A stretch of 31,400 nucleotides of DNA, taken from Oscillospiraceae bacterium. GTDB lineage: Bacteria > Bacillota_A > Clostridia > Oscillospirales > Oscillospiraceae. Of this stretch, positions 1-6,720 are shown piece by piece (the first letter of the stretch is position 1; each line of letters opens with the position of its first letter). The translations under genes were made by a program, and so were the position numbers. The DNA lies in NCBI GenBank assembly GCA_017540945.1, contig JAFYAB010000108.1:1-31400 (forward strand), read 5' to 3'. The notes beneath the pieces are model-generated. The model saw only the letters and a program-made list of their open reading frames with translations, ran no database searches and was not told where the DNA came from.

Positions 1-49
1 CGCTTTTTTCGGGAGGAATTCAGAGAATCGGGATTTGTCGAGATCATTT

Positions 50-205
50 GTAGGGGCCGATGCCCACATCGGCCCTCACACCGATACGGGATAGGGCCGA
101 TGTGGGCATCGGCCCCTACGGAGCGACTCTGTCGTCGATACCTCCCCTCATCCGGCGCTCCGCGCCACCTTCCCCCGAGGGGGAAGGCAGCTCCACAAAT
201 CCGAA
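50..205 (-). repeat. 156-bp composite dispersed repeat, copy 1
   Basis: Two facing 26-base palindromes, 50-75 and 94-119, have GTAG at the outer foot of each hairpin (stem GGGCCGATG / CATCGGCCC). They are followed by a tail with two further short dyads (GGCGC/GCGCC near 153-165 and CCTTCCCC/GGGGAAGG near 169-187). The whole unit returns in opposite orientation at 29571-29746, the same length once a 20-base insertion there is removed, and partly at 31304-31400. No gene is seen in 1-296 other than the start of rsmA; short open frames here only read through the repeat. Confidence 0.88.
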
Positions 206-233
206 TTTGGCGGGCAAAATAATGAAAAGGGTA

Positions 234-262
234 TTCCATTTTTTCGCAAAATAAGGTAGAAT
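234..262 (+). promoter_or_regulatory. Possible promoter of rsmA
   Basis: A TAGAAT -10-like hexamer at 257-262 lies 35 bases before the rsmA start, with only a poor -35 candidate (TTCCAT, 234-239) at 17-base spacing. The -10 is convincing, the -35 is not. Confidence 0.35.
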
Positions 263-296
263 ATCTGTATCGAAATGACTTCCGGGAGGGAATGCG

Positions 297-1148
297 ATGG
301 ATCTGACCAACGCCCGAGACATCAAGGCGCTTTTGGAGGAAAACGGCTTTCACTTCTCCAAGGCCAAGGGGCAGAACTTTCTGACCGCGAGCTGGGTACC
401 CCGGCGGATCGCCGAGGAGGCGGGCGTGGACCGGGACACGGGCGTCCTGGAGGTGGGCCCCGGCATCGGGCCCCTGACCGAACAGCTCTGTCTCCGGGCC
501 GGGAAGGTCCTGGCCGTGGAGCTGGACCAGAGGCTGAAGCCCATTCTGATGAAAACCGTGGGCCGCTTTGACACGCTGGAACTCCGCTTTACCGACGTGA
601 TGGATCTGGATCTGGCCGCAACCGTCCGGGACGCCTTTCCCGGCCTGCGACCCATAGCCTGCGCCAATCTGCCCTATTATATCACCTCTCCCATCCTGAC
701 GCGGCTGCTGGAAGCCCGGGCCTTCGATTCCGTGACCGTCATGATTCAGAAGGAGGTAGCCCAGCGGATCTGCGCCGCCCCGGGAACCGGAGCGGGTGGG
801 GCCTTTACGGTCTTCTGCCACTGGTACGCGGAGCCGAAGCTGCTCTTTGACGTGCCGCCCTCCTGCTTCCTACCCCAGCCCAAGGTGACCTCCGCGGTCA
901 TCACCCTGAAGACCCGGCACGAGCCCCCCTGTCCCGTGGCCGACGAGGCGCTGTTCTTCAAGGTGGTCCGGGCTGCCTTTGCCCAGCGAAGGAAAACGCT
1001 GGCAAACGCACTGTCGTCAGGCTTCCCCAATCTGGGCAAGGAGCGGATCGCCGCGATTCTCGCTGATTGCGGCCTCTCCCCCACCGTCCGCGGCGAAGCG
1101 CTGACCCTTGAGCAGTTCGCGGCGATCGCCAATCGGATCGGGGAATGA
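297..1148 (+). CDS. rsmA: 16S rRNA (adenine(1518)-N6/adenine(1519)-N6)-dimethyltransferase RsmA/KsgA
   Basis: This enzyme dimethylates two adjacent adenines in the 3'-terminal hairpin of 16S rRNA during small-subunit maturation, using S-adenosylmethionine. The 283-residue protein is full length for the family. It shows the N-terminal GQNFL segment at residues 25-29, the SAM-binding motif LEVGPGIGPLT around residues 50-60, and the catalytic NLPYY motif around residues 123-127. The ATG at 297 is chosen because a GGGAGGG ribosome binding site lies seven bases upstream. A TatD-type nuclease follows on the same strand, a neighbour often seen with ksgA in Bacillota; rnmV, which commonly sits with them, is absent here. 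No oddities were seen in the frame. Confidence 0.96.
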   Translation: MDLTNARDIKALLEENGFHFSKAKGQNFLTASWVPRRIAEEAGVDRDTGVLEVGPGIGPLTEQLCLRAGKVLAVELDQRLKPILMKTVGRFDTLELRFTDVMDLDLAATVRDAFPGLRPIACANLPYYITSPILTRLLEARAFDSVTVMIQKEVAQRICAAPGTGAGGAFTVFCHWYAEPKLLFDVPPSCFLPQPKVTSAVITLKTRHEPPCPVADEALFFKVVRAAFAQRRKTLANALSSGFPNLGKERIAAILADCGLSPTVRGEALTLEQFAAIANRIGE

Positions 1149-1167
1149 AACACGCCGCACGGCTGCC

Positions 1168-1285
1168 GTAGGGGCGCTCAGTGAGCGCCCGCGCCTGCGA
1201 AGCAAGCGTCGTTTGCGTCAGTCGGATTTGTCTGACGGCAAATTGTCCGCCTGCAGCGGGCCGGGCGGTCAATGATCGCCCCTAC
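1168..1285 (+). repeat. Composite GTAG-hairpin element A (118 bp)
   Basis: The element fills most of the gap between rsmA and the radical SAM gene. It starts with GTAG plus a palindrome (1168-1190, stem GGGCGCTCA / TGAGCGCCC) and ends with an inverted palindrome plus CTAC (1263-1285, GGGCGGTCA / TGATCGCCC). The core between them holds an imperfect dyad ATTTGTC...GGCAAAT (1227-1244). The core aligns with the reverse complement of 28172-28249, although the end hairpins there have other stem sequences. Confidence 0.8.
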
Positions 1286-1306
1286 GGCGCAAAGGAAGGT
1301 TATCTT

Positions 1307-3043
1307 ATGCCGATCTCCGCAAACGAATACTTCAAGCAGCGCTTCGGCTGCAAGGTCTACAAGCTGGCGCTGGACGGGGGCATGAGCTGCCCCAACCGGG
1401 ACGGGACCAAGGGCACGCGAGGCTGCATCTTCTGCTCCGGGACCGGCAGCGGGGATTTTGCCGAGGGACGAGGACGCTCCGTAACGGAACAGATCGAGGC
1501 GGCGAAGCGCCGGGTGGCCGGTAAGATCCGGGACGGAAAATACATTGCCTATTTTCAGAGCTTCACCAACACCTACGCACCGCTCCCATATCTGGAAGCC
1601 CTGTTTACCGAGGCCATTTCCCACCCCGAGGTCTGCGCCCTGGCTGTGGCCACCCGGCCGGACTGTCTGCCGGAGGAGGTGCTGGCCCTGCTGGGGCGGC
1701 TGGACCGGATCAAACCGGTAATTGTGGAGTTGGGGCTCCAAACCATCCATCCCTCCACGGCGGAATTCATCCGGCGGGCCTATCCCCTGTCGGACTTTGA
1801 CCGGGCCGTGGATCGCCTGTCGGCCCTGGGCCTGCACACGGTGGTTCACGTGATCCTGGGCCTGCCCGGGGAAACGGAGCAGATGATGGTTCAAACCGTG
1901 GACTACGTGGGCCGCAGCGGGGCCAAGGGCATCAAGCTCCAGCTCCTGCACGTGCTGGAGGGCACGGATCTGGCGGCGCTCTGGCGGGCGGGGCAGGTGC
2001 CGACCCTTTCCCTGGAGGATTACGCCCGGCTGCTGGGCCGCTGTCTGGCGGTGCTCCCGGAGGACATGGTGATCCATCGGCTGACAGGCGACGGGGCGAA
2101 GCGGGACCTGCTGGCGCCCCTGTGGAGCGCGGACAAGAAGCGGGTTTTGAATTATGTAAACCGCTATCTCTCTGAACACGAGAATGCGGACAAGCAATGC
2201 TTGTCCCTACATTCCATAACGCTGCAAGGACGGACAAGCGATGCTTGTCCCTACATTTCCGATGGAAAGGATTTCGCAAAAATGTACTTCGATTCACATG
2301 CCCACTTGGATGACCGGCGCTTTGACCAGGACCGGGACGCCATTTTTGAGGATCTGAAACACTATGGGGTCGGGCTGATCATGAACATCGGCTGCGATCT
2401 GAAAAGCAGCCTGCAGAGCATCGCTTTGGCCCACAAATATCCCTTCGTATACGCCGCGGTGGGCTCCCACCCGGACGACGCGGATCATGTGGACGAAACG
2501 CTGCTGGCCATGTACCGCCAGCTCTGCGCCGACGAGAAGGTGAAAGCCGTCGGGGAGATCGGCCTGGACTACCACTACGAGGATCCCCCGCGGGAGGTGC
2601 AGCTCCCCGCTTTCCGGGCCCAGCTGGAGCTGGCGAAGGAAGTGGGCCTGCCGGTCATCGTCCACGAGCGGGAGGCCCACGCCGACGGGATGGAGCTGAT
2701 CCGGCAGTTCCCCGAGCTCACCGGCGTCTTCCACTGCTACTCCGGGGCCCTGGAGCAGGCCAAGGAGCTGGTGAAGCGGGGCTGGTACATCGGCTTCACC
2801 GGGGTCGTGACCTTCAGAAACGCCCGGAAGGCCCTGGAGGTGGCCGAATGGCTGCCCCTGGACCGCATCCTGATCGAGACCGACTGTCCCTACATGGCTC
2901 CGGAGCCTCACCGCGGCCGCCGCAACGACAGCCGCTACGTGCCCCTGGTGGCGGCGAAGCTGGCGGAGCTGCGGGGCCTCACGCCGGAGGAGATGGGTGA
3001 AATTACCACGGAAAACGCGAAACGGCTGTTTCGGATCCCATAG
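1307..3043 (+). CDS. Fused TIGR01212-type radical SAM protein and TatD-family metal-dependent nuclease
   Basis: The single open frame encodes 578 residues. Residues 1-291 resemble the YhcC/TIGR01212 radical SAM family, whose substrate is not firmly established; the 4Fe-4S cysteines are C28, C40 and C43 in a CPNRDG...GCIFC setting. Residues from about 326 onward are a complete TatD DNase domain: SHAHLD at 330-335, then GEIGLDY, VHERE, FHCYSG and ETDCPYM carrying the expected metal ligands. Residues 294-316 are simply the translation of two copies of a dispersed palindrome (2188-2254), so the fusion looks like loss of the first gene's stop by repeat insertion. The ATG at 1307 has AAGGAAGG six bases upstream; upstream in-frame starts lie in repeat sequence. 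The TatD part keeps its own ATG at 2282 and may also be made separately. Both domains look intact. Confidence 0.88.
   Translation: MPISANEYFKQRFGCKVYKLALDGGMSCPNRDGTKGTRGCIFCSGTGSGDFAEGRGRSVTEQIEAAKRRVAGKIRDGKYIAYFQSFTNTYAPLPYLEALFTEAISHPEVCALAVATRPDCLPEEVLALLGRLDRIKPVIVELGLQTIHPSTAEFIRRAYPLSDFDRAVDRLSALGLHTVVHVILGLPGETEQMMVQTVDYVGRSGAKGIKLQLLHVLEGTDLAALWRAGQVPTLSLEDYARLLGRCLAVLPEDMVIHRLTGDGAKRDLLAPLWSADKKRVLNYVNRYLSEHENADKQCLSLHSITLQGRTSDACPYISDGKDFAKMYFDSHAHLDDRRFDQDRDAIFEDLKHYGVGLIMNIGCDLKSSLQSIALAHKYPFVYAAVGSHPDDADHVDETLLAMYRQLCADEKVKAVGEIGLDYHYEDPPREVQLPAFRAQLELAKEVGLPVIVHEREAHADGMELIRQFPELTGVFHCYSGALEQAKELVKRGWYIGFTGVVTFRNARKALEVAEWLPLDRILIETDCPYMAPEPHRGRRNDSRYVPLVAAKLAELRGLTPEEMGEITTENAKRLFRIP
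2188..2254 (-). repeat. Two tandem GTAG-foot palindromes inside the coding frame
   Basis: Two 23-base palindromes (2188-2210 and 2232-2254), each stem GGACAAGC / GCTTGTCC ending in CTAC, lie in the same orientation 44 bases apart. They belong to the same class as 28149-28171. Because 44 is not a multiple of three they are read in different frames, giving two different peptide stretches in the linker. Confidence 0.88.
2264..2284 (+). other. Candidate internal translation start for the TatD domain
   Basis: GGAAAGG at 2264-2270 lies 11 bases before an ATG at 2282 that begins exactly at the conserved TatD N-terminus (residues MYFDSHAHL). Native TatD proteins begin here, so a free 253-residue TatD (2282-3043) could be made from the same message as the fusion. 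Confidence 0.55.
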
Positions 3044-3087
3044 CAAAAGTAAGAAGAGAGAGGAAAACGGTCGAAATCGACTGCAGC

Positions 3088-3104
3088 GCGGGCAATCTGC
3101 CCGC
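3088..3104 (+). repeat. Palindromic repeat, GCAG-foot type
   Basis: A GCGGGCA / TGCCCGC dyad with a three-base loop is preceded by GCAGC. The same stem recurs at 3233-3249, 3275-3291 and 28122-28138. Confidence 0.75.
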
Positions 3105-3134
3105 ATAACCCCGCGTGATACCTGCCAAATCGAC

Positions 3135-3171
3135 GAAAGCGTCCCGGACCGATAGGGTTCAGGACGCTTTC
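3135..3171. terminator. Hairpin between convergent tatD and hslO
   Basis: A 10-bp perfect stem (GAAAGCGTCC 3135-3144 with GGACGCTTTC 3162-3171) encloses a second, weaker GC stem. It is placed to end transcription from both sides, but neither strand has a good T run. Confidence 0.5.
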
Positions 3172-3230
3172 CATTTACAGGCTGCATATCTCTGTGATTT
3201 GCCTGCGGCAATTTGCACCGCAAGCGGTGC

Positions 3231-3296
3231 GGGCGGGCAGATTGCCCGCGCTGCAGCAGGGTGGTGCAGATCGGGCGGGCAGATTGCCCGCGCTAC
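3231..3296 (-). repeat. Two tandem GCGGGCA palindromes, CTGC- and CTAC-ended
   Basis: Two copies of one palindrome occur at 3231-3254 (ending GCTGC) and 3273-3296 (ending GCTAC). Read on the other strand they are GCAG- and GTAG-headed hairpins. Upstream at 3197-3211 is a TTGCC/GGCAA dyad resembling the core dyad of the elements at 1168 and 28149. The 3044-3303 gap holds these repeats and the hairpin at 3135, and no gene that I can see. Confidence 0.8.
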
Positions 3297-3303
3297 ACTG
3301 CGT

Positions 3304-4182
3304 TTACAGCCGCGTCAGGATCGAACGCACGTCGTCGGGGGTGAAGACGTAGGGGGTGTCACAGAACTGGCATTCGACGCGAACGTCCTTGCCCTCTTCG
3401 GCGATCTGGGTGAGCTCGTCCCGGCCCAGGGAAATCAGGGTGGCCTCCACCCGCTCCCGGGTGCAGTAGCAGCGGTATTCCACGGGGGTGGGCTCGAAGA
3501 ATTCCAGCTCCATGCCGCCGGTGACCTTGGTCAGCAGCTCCTGCAGGCTCAGGCCTGCGTCCAGCATGGCGGTGACGGAGCCCGCGGCGGCGATGCCAGC
3601 CTCCAGCCGGTCGATGATTGCCTCGGGCGCACCGGGCAGGAGCTGGAGGATGAAGCCCCCGGCGGCCTTCACGCTGTGATCCACGTCCACCAGGACTCCC
3701 AGACCGCAGGCGGAGGGACACTGCTCGGACTGGACCAGGTAGGCGGTCACATCGTCGCCGATCTCCCCGGAGACCAGCTCCACGGAGCCCACGTAGGGCT
3801 CCTTCATCTGCAGGTCCCGGATGACCGTCAGCAGGCCGTTCGTGCCCACGGCGGCGCCCACGTCCAGCTTGCCCGCGTACTTTTCCAGCAGGGTGATATG
3901 GGGGTTCTGCACGTAGCCCCGGACGTTGCCCTCGGCGTCGGAGACGGCCAGGAGGGTCCCCAGGGGGCCGCCGCCCTTGATCTGGAGGGTGACGGAGCCG
4001 TTTTCGATCTTCTGCATATTCCCCAGCATGGCGCAGGCCGAGAGGACCCGGCCCAGGGCCGCCGTGGCGGTGGGGGTGGTGCCGTGGATGGTCCGGGCCC
4101 GCTCCACAATATTCCTGGAATCAATGGCGACGGCCTTGACCCACCCGTCGGTGGACATAGCTCTTTGGATCATATCCGACAT
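3304..4182 (-). CDS. hslO: 33 kDa redox-regulated chaperone Hsp33
   Basis: Hsp33 is a cytoplasmic holdase switched on by oxidative unfolding when its zinc-binding cysteines form disulfides. The 292-residue protein is of normal length. The C-terminal redox switch is complete: C238-x-C240 and C271-x-x-C274. The start is placed at 4182 (residues MSDMIQRAM) because AAAGGAG lies just upstream; an in-frame ATG 21 codons earlier would translate the 7-base repeat array and is unlikely. The gene is downstream of a methyltransferase on the same strand, with about 200 bases of repeats between them, so it may have its own promoter, though I could not identify one. Confidence 0.95.
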   Translation of the reverse strand: MSDMIQRAMSTDGWVKAVAIDSRNIVERARTIHGTTPTATAALGRVLSACAMLGNMQKIENGSVTLQIKGGGPLGTLLAVSDAEGNVRGYVQNPHITLLEKYAGKLDVGAAVGTNGLLTVIRDLQMKEPYVGSVELVSGEIGDDVTAYLVQSEQCPSACGLGVLVDVDHSVKAAGGFILQLLPGAPEAIIDRLEAGIAAAGSVTAMLDAGLSLQELLTKVTGGMELEFFEPTPVEYRCYCTRERVEATLISLGRDELTQIAEEGKDVRVECQFCDTPYVFTPDDVRSILTRL

Positions 4183-4200
4183 TGTTTCGTCTCCTTTTAG

Positions 4201-4280
4201 GTAATAAGTAAGAAGTAATAAGGAATCAGTTTTCGAATCGCTCACCTATTACCTATTACTTATTACTTCTGACTTCTGTG
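4201..4280. repeat. Inverted 7-base tandem arrays upstream of hslO
   Basis: The left arm reads as consecutive heptads GTAATAA, GTAAGAA, GTAATAA, GGAATCA (4201-4228). The right arm is heptads CTATTAC, CTATTAC, TTATTAC, TTCTGAC, TTCTGTG (4246-4280), the complement of the same unit. The arms can pair across a short AT/GC spacer. Confidence 0.8.
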
Positions 4281-4282
4281 CT

Positions 4283-4387
4283 TCTGCCTCGGGCGGGCGG
4301 CCATTGGCCGCCCCTACAGGCGTTCGATCGTTTCTGCCTCGGGCGGTCGGCCAAACTCGAAGAGTCACGAAGTATGGCCGCCCCTAC
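4283..4387 (-). repeat. Tandem pair of GTAG-foot palindromes, one interrupted
   Basis: Two units share the lead-in CTGCCTCGGGCGG. The first (4295-4317) is an intact palindrome GGGCGGCCA / TGGCCGCCC plus CTAC. The second (4341-4387) has the same right half, but a 20-base segment is lodged at its centre (4355-4374). The methyltransferase stop codon lies at the end of this repeat, so its last codons border repeat sequence. Confidence 0.82.
4355..4374 (+). repeat. 20-base nested insertion, copy 1
   Basis: The segment ACTCGAAGAGTCACGAAGTA splits the palindrome between GGCCAA and TGGCC. An identical 20-base segment splits a palindrome with a different stem at 29668-29687. It contains a small ACTC-GAA-GAGT hairpin. 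Confidence 0.8.
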
Positions 4388-5121
4388 GGGCGCTGGGCGG
4401 CGATAAAGATCCGCTGCTCGTTGGGGGAGGGGGCTTGCAGCTTGCGGTCGGCGTACGTGCGGACATTGGAGAAGCCCGCATCGGTCAGCCATTGGGTGAG
4501 CTCGTCCACCCGGTAGGCGTATTCCAGGTGCTCCTCCCGGCTGCGCTGCCAGAGCTTCCCCCGCTTTTGGAAGATATCCATGCCATAGGTGCAGATTCTG
4601 GTTTCTTCGTCGAACTCGGCCCGCCAGAGGCAGAAGACTTCCTCGTCCTCGTCCAGGAAGATCTGACCGTCCAGGCCGCGCAGCTTGGTCTCGGAATTGA
4701 TGTCAAAGAGGAAGAGGCCGCCGGGATTGAGGGCCTTGTACACCCGGGCGAAGCACTCCCGCAGGGCGGCAGGCTCGGTGACATAGTTGACCCCGTCCAG
4801 ACAGCAGACCACCAGATCCACCGGCTGGGGCAGGCGCAGCTTCTCCATCCGCTGGCGGATGAAGTAGGGCGGATTTTCCCGCTCCGCGGACTTGTCGGCG
4901 GCCAGGGTCAGCATCTCCTCGCTTTGGTCCACGCCCAGGACGGACAGGCCCTCCCGGGCCAGGAGCACCGCCATGGAACCGGTGCCGCAGGCCAGGTCCA
5001 CCGCGGAGGCAGGTTCGCAGCCGTAGCGGTCCTGGATCTGATGGTAGAAGGCCAGCACAGCCTCGTAGGGGATGTCGCTGGTCAGCCGGTCATAGGACGC
5101 GGCAAGCGCTTCATAAGCCAT
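4384..5121 (-). CDS. Class I SAM-dependent methyltransferase, substrate unknown
   Basis: The 245-residue protein has a Rossmann-type methyltransferase fold. Motif I, VDLACGTGS, lies at residues 41-49, followed by an acidic residue after strand 2 (GVDQSEEM) and a motif-IV-like segment VVCCLDGVNYV. A C-terminal region of about 110 residues rich in aromatic and acidic residues probably covers the substrate site. The ATG at 5121 has AGGAGG five bases upstream. Directly upstream of that site is a 14-bp hairpin (5135-5166), so expression may depend on read-through from the lipoprotein gene. The substrate cannot be told from sequence; a small molecule or protein are both possible. Confidence 0.87.
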   Translation of the reverse strand: MAYEALAASYDRLTSDIPYEAVLAFYHQIQDRYGCEPASAVDLACGTGSMAVLLAREGLSVLGVDQSEEMLTLAADKSAERENPPYFIRQRMEKLRLPQPVDLVVCCLDGVNYVTEPAALRECFARVYKALNPGGLFLFDINSETKLRGLDGQIFLDEDEEVFCLWRAEFDEETRICTYGMDIFQKRGKLWQRSREEHLEYAYRVDELTQWLTDAGFSNVRTYADRKLQAPSPNEQRIFIAAQRP

Positions 5122-5134
5122 GATTCCTCCTAAT

Positions 5135-5166
5135 AAGCACCATCGCCCGGGCGGGCGATGGTGCTT
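5135..5166 (-). terminator. 14-bp perfect hairpin between the lipoprotein and methyltransferase genes
   Basis: AAGCACCATCGCCC (5135-5148) pairs perfectly with 5153-5166 across a four-base loop. On the minus strand it lies 10 bases after the lipoprotein stop and directly before the methyltransferase ribosome binding site. Only a short ATTA follows, so it may be a leaky terminator or may affect translation of the methyltransferase. Confidence 0.6.
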
Positions 5167-5176
5167 GCTGCTTTGC

Positions 5177-5929
5177 TCAGTTGATAGAGCTTATCCCGTC
5201 CAGAATGGGCTGGGGATCAGAGCCATCCAAGAGGGCCAGGGTCAGGATGCCCATGTAGGCCGCCTCGTTCCGGAACCAAATCTGGTACTCGTCTATTTCC
5301 ATGCCGTTGGCGCTCAGAACCAGGTGCAGGACCATCCGCTCCTTGCCGCCCACCTGCATGGTCTTGGGCTCGAAGGTGCCCACCGTCATGCCGGCGGCAC
5401 TGAACTGGGCCTTCATGGTCTCCTCGCTGAGGGTGAAGATCTGCTCATCCGTGTAGAGATCCAGCAGGGCCTGCTTGGGCTGGATGATCAGATTCAGGGA
5501 ATTGCCGACGGCGTCAGACATCATCATATCCATGAACTGCCCGTTCTTGCCGATCAGCTCGGCAATGTCGCTGCCCTGCATCGCCTCAGCGGTCATGTTG
5601 TTGACCTGGGCGATTTGCTCGTCGGTATAAAAGATCCAGCCCTTGGGCTTTGCTATCTGCAGCTCCAGCATTTCGTTGGTGTAAGTGTCGGCAGTCAGCG
5701 TACCGCGAAGGGCCGCCTTCTCATCGGGCTCCGTAGCCGGTGCTTCGGTCGTAACCGGCGCTTCGGTCTTGGGGGCTTCCGTGGCGGGGGCCTCGGTTTT
5801 GGGGGCCTCGGTGGCGGGGGCCTCGGTCTTGGGGGCCGCAGTTGTGGCGGGGGCGGGCTGGTCCTTGGCGCAGGCGGCCAGAGTAAAGATCAGGCACAGG
5901 GCCAGAATCAGAACAAGAATGCGTCTCAT
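5177..5929 (-). CDS. Putative lipoprotein with Thr/Glu/Ala/Pro repeat linker
   Basis: The 250-residue protein has a lipoprotein signal peptide: two arginines, a hydrophobic stretch, and lipobox LAAC with acylated C20. A low-complexity linker at about residues 26-67 is built from a roughly ten-residue unit (PATEAPKTEA) repeated about three times. The linker should hold the domain away from the membrane. The remaining 180 residues look like a compact secreted domain with a KPKGWIFYTDEQ segment, which recalls small secreted domains of the PsbP/DUF1795 kind; that resemblance is weak and function is not assigned. The start at 5929 has AGAGAGGA upstream. It sits 23 bases after udk, probably in one transcript. 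The GC-rich DNA encoding the linker is a tandem repeat and could vary in length. Confidence 0.82.
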   Translation of the reverse strand: MRRILVLILALCLIFTLAACAKDQPAPATTAAPKTEAPATEAPKTEAPATEAPKTEAPVTTEAPATEPDEKAALRGTLTADTYTNEMLELQIAKPKGWIFYTDEQIAQVNNMTAEAMQGSDIAELIGKNGQFMDMMMSDAVGNSLNLIIQPKQALLDLYTDEQIFTLSEETMKAQFSAAGMTVGTFEPKTMQVGGKERMVLHLVLSANGMEIDEYQIWFRNEAAYMGILTLALLDGSDPQPILDGISSIN

Positions 5930-5952
5930 GGGATCGTTTTCCTCTCTTTCGT

Positions 5953-6624
5953 TTATGCTTCTTCTCCGTCGTTGTCCTGGACAGGGGCGGGGAGCTTGGG
6001 CTCGTCACTGTGATCGATGTGGTGCTGGATCTGGCTGGTGATCATATTGAGGGCCACCAGGTTCTTGCCGCCCTCCAGGACCACCACGTCGGCGTTCTTT
6101 TTGCTGGGCTCCACAAACTGCTCGTGCATGGGCTTGACGGTATCAAGATACTGGTTCAGCACGGACTGAAGACTGCGGCCGCGCTTGGCCACATCCCGTT
6201 TGATGCGGCGGATCAGGCGCACGTCGGCGTCGGTGTCCACAAAGATCTTGATGTCCATCTCGTCGCAAAGGGTCTTGTTCTCGAAGATCAGAATGCCCTC
6301 GACGATGATGACGCTGCGGGGCTCCACGGTGATGGTCTCCGCGGTGCGGTTGTGGATGGTGTAATCGTAAACCGGGCACTGAATCGCCTTCCCCTGCTTG
6401 AGCTGACGCAGGTGCTCGATCATCAGGTCCGTCTCAAAGGCGTCGGGGTGGTCGTAGTTGAGCTTGCTGCGCTGCTCAAAGGGGAGGTCGTCATGGGCGC
6501 GGTAATAGTTGTCGTGGCTCAGAACGGTGATGTCGTCGCCGAAGCCCTGCATCAGATTTTTCATCAGGGTGGTCTTGCCGCTGCCGGAGCCGCCCGCGAT
6601 GCCGATGACCAAAATGTTATCCAT
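5953..6624 (-). CDS. udk: Uridine kinase
   Basis: Uridine kinase phosphorylates uridine and cytidine to UMP and CMP in pyrimidine salvage. The 223-residue protein has a P-loop GGSGSGKT at residues 11-18, followed by the family-typical SHDNYY segment and an IVEGILIFE stretch. The start is put at 6624 (MDNILVIG) because GGAGGT lies six bases upstream; the ATG two codons earlier directly abuts that site and an ATG ten codons earlier has no site. It lies downstream of the nucleoside ABC permeases, which fits salvage of imported nucleosides, and upstream of a lipoprotein gene. A long hairpin separates it from the permease gene. The protein runs about ten residues past the usual family C-terminus. 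Confidence 0.93.
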   Translation of the reverse strand: MDNILVIGIAGGSGSGKTTLMKNLMQGFGDDITVLSHDNYYRAHDDLPFEQRSKLNYDHPDAFETDLMIEHLRQLKQGKAIQCPVYDYTIHNRTAETITVEPRSVIIVEGILIFENKTLCDEMDIKIFVDTDADVRLIRRIKRDVAKRGRSLQSVLNQYLDTVKPMHEQFVEPSKKNADVVVLEGGKNLVALNMITSQIQHHIDHSDEPKLPAPVQDNDGEEA

Positions 6625-6652
6625 AGCCATACCTCCGATTCCGCTCGATATC

Positions 6653-6690
6653 AATTTACACCGATGGGGCTCGCCCCATCGGTGTAAATT
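6653..6690 (-). terminator. 18-bp inverted repeat between the permease and udk genes
   Basis: 6653-6670 pairs perfectly with 6673-6690 (AATTTACACCGATGGGGC and complement), leaving a minimal loop. On the minus strand it follows the permease stop by about 30 bases. The downstream T run is poor, so partial termination before udk seems more likely than complete termination. Confidence 0.6.
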
Positions 6691-6720
6691 TTAACAGGAT
6701 TTGTCGGAAAAGTCAAGAGC

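Noticed and set aside
60..254. Small open frame upstream of rsmA
   Set aside because: It only translates the 156-bp dispersed repeat; similar spurious peptides arise from every copy.
1178..3223. Minus-strand open frames opposite the radical SAM/TatD fusion
   Set aside because: They are shadows of the plus-strand frame and partly translate repeats.
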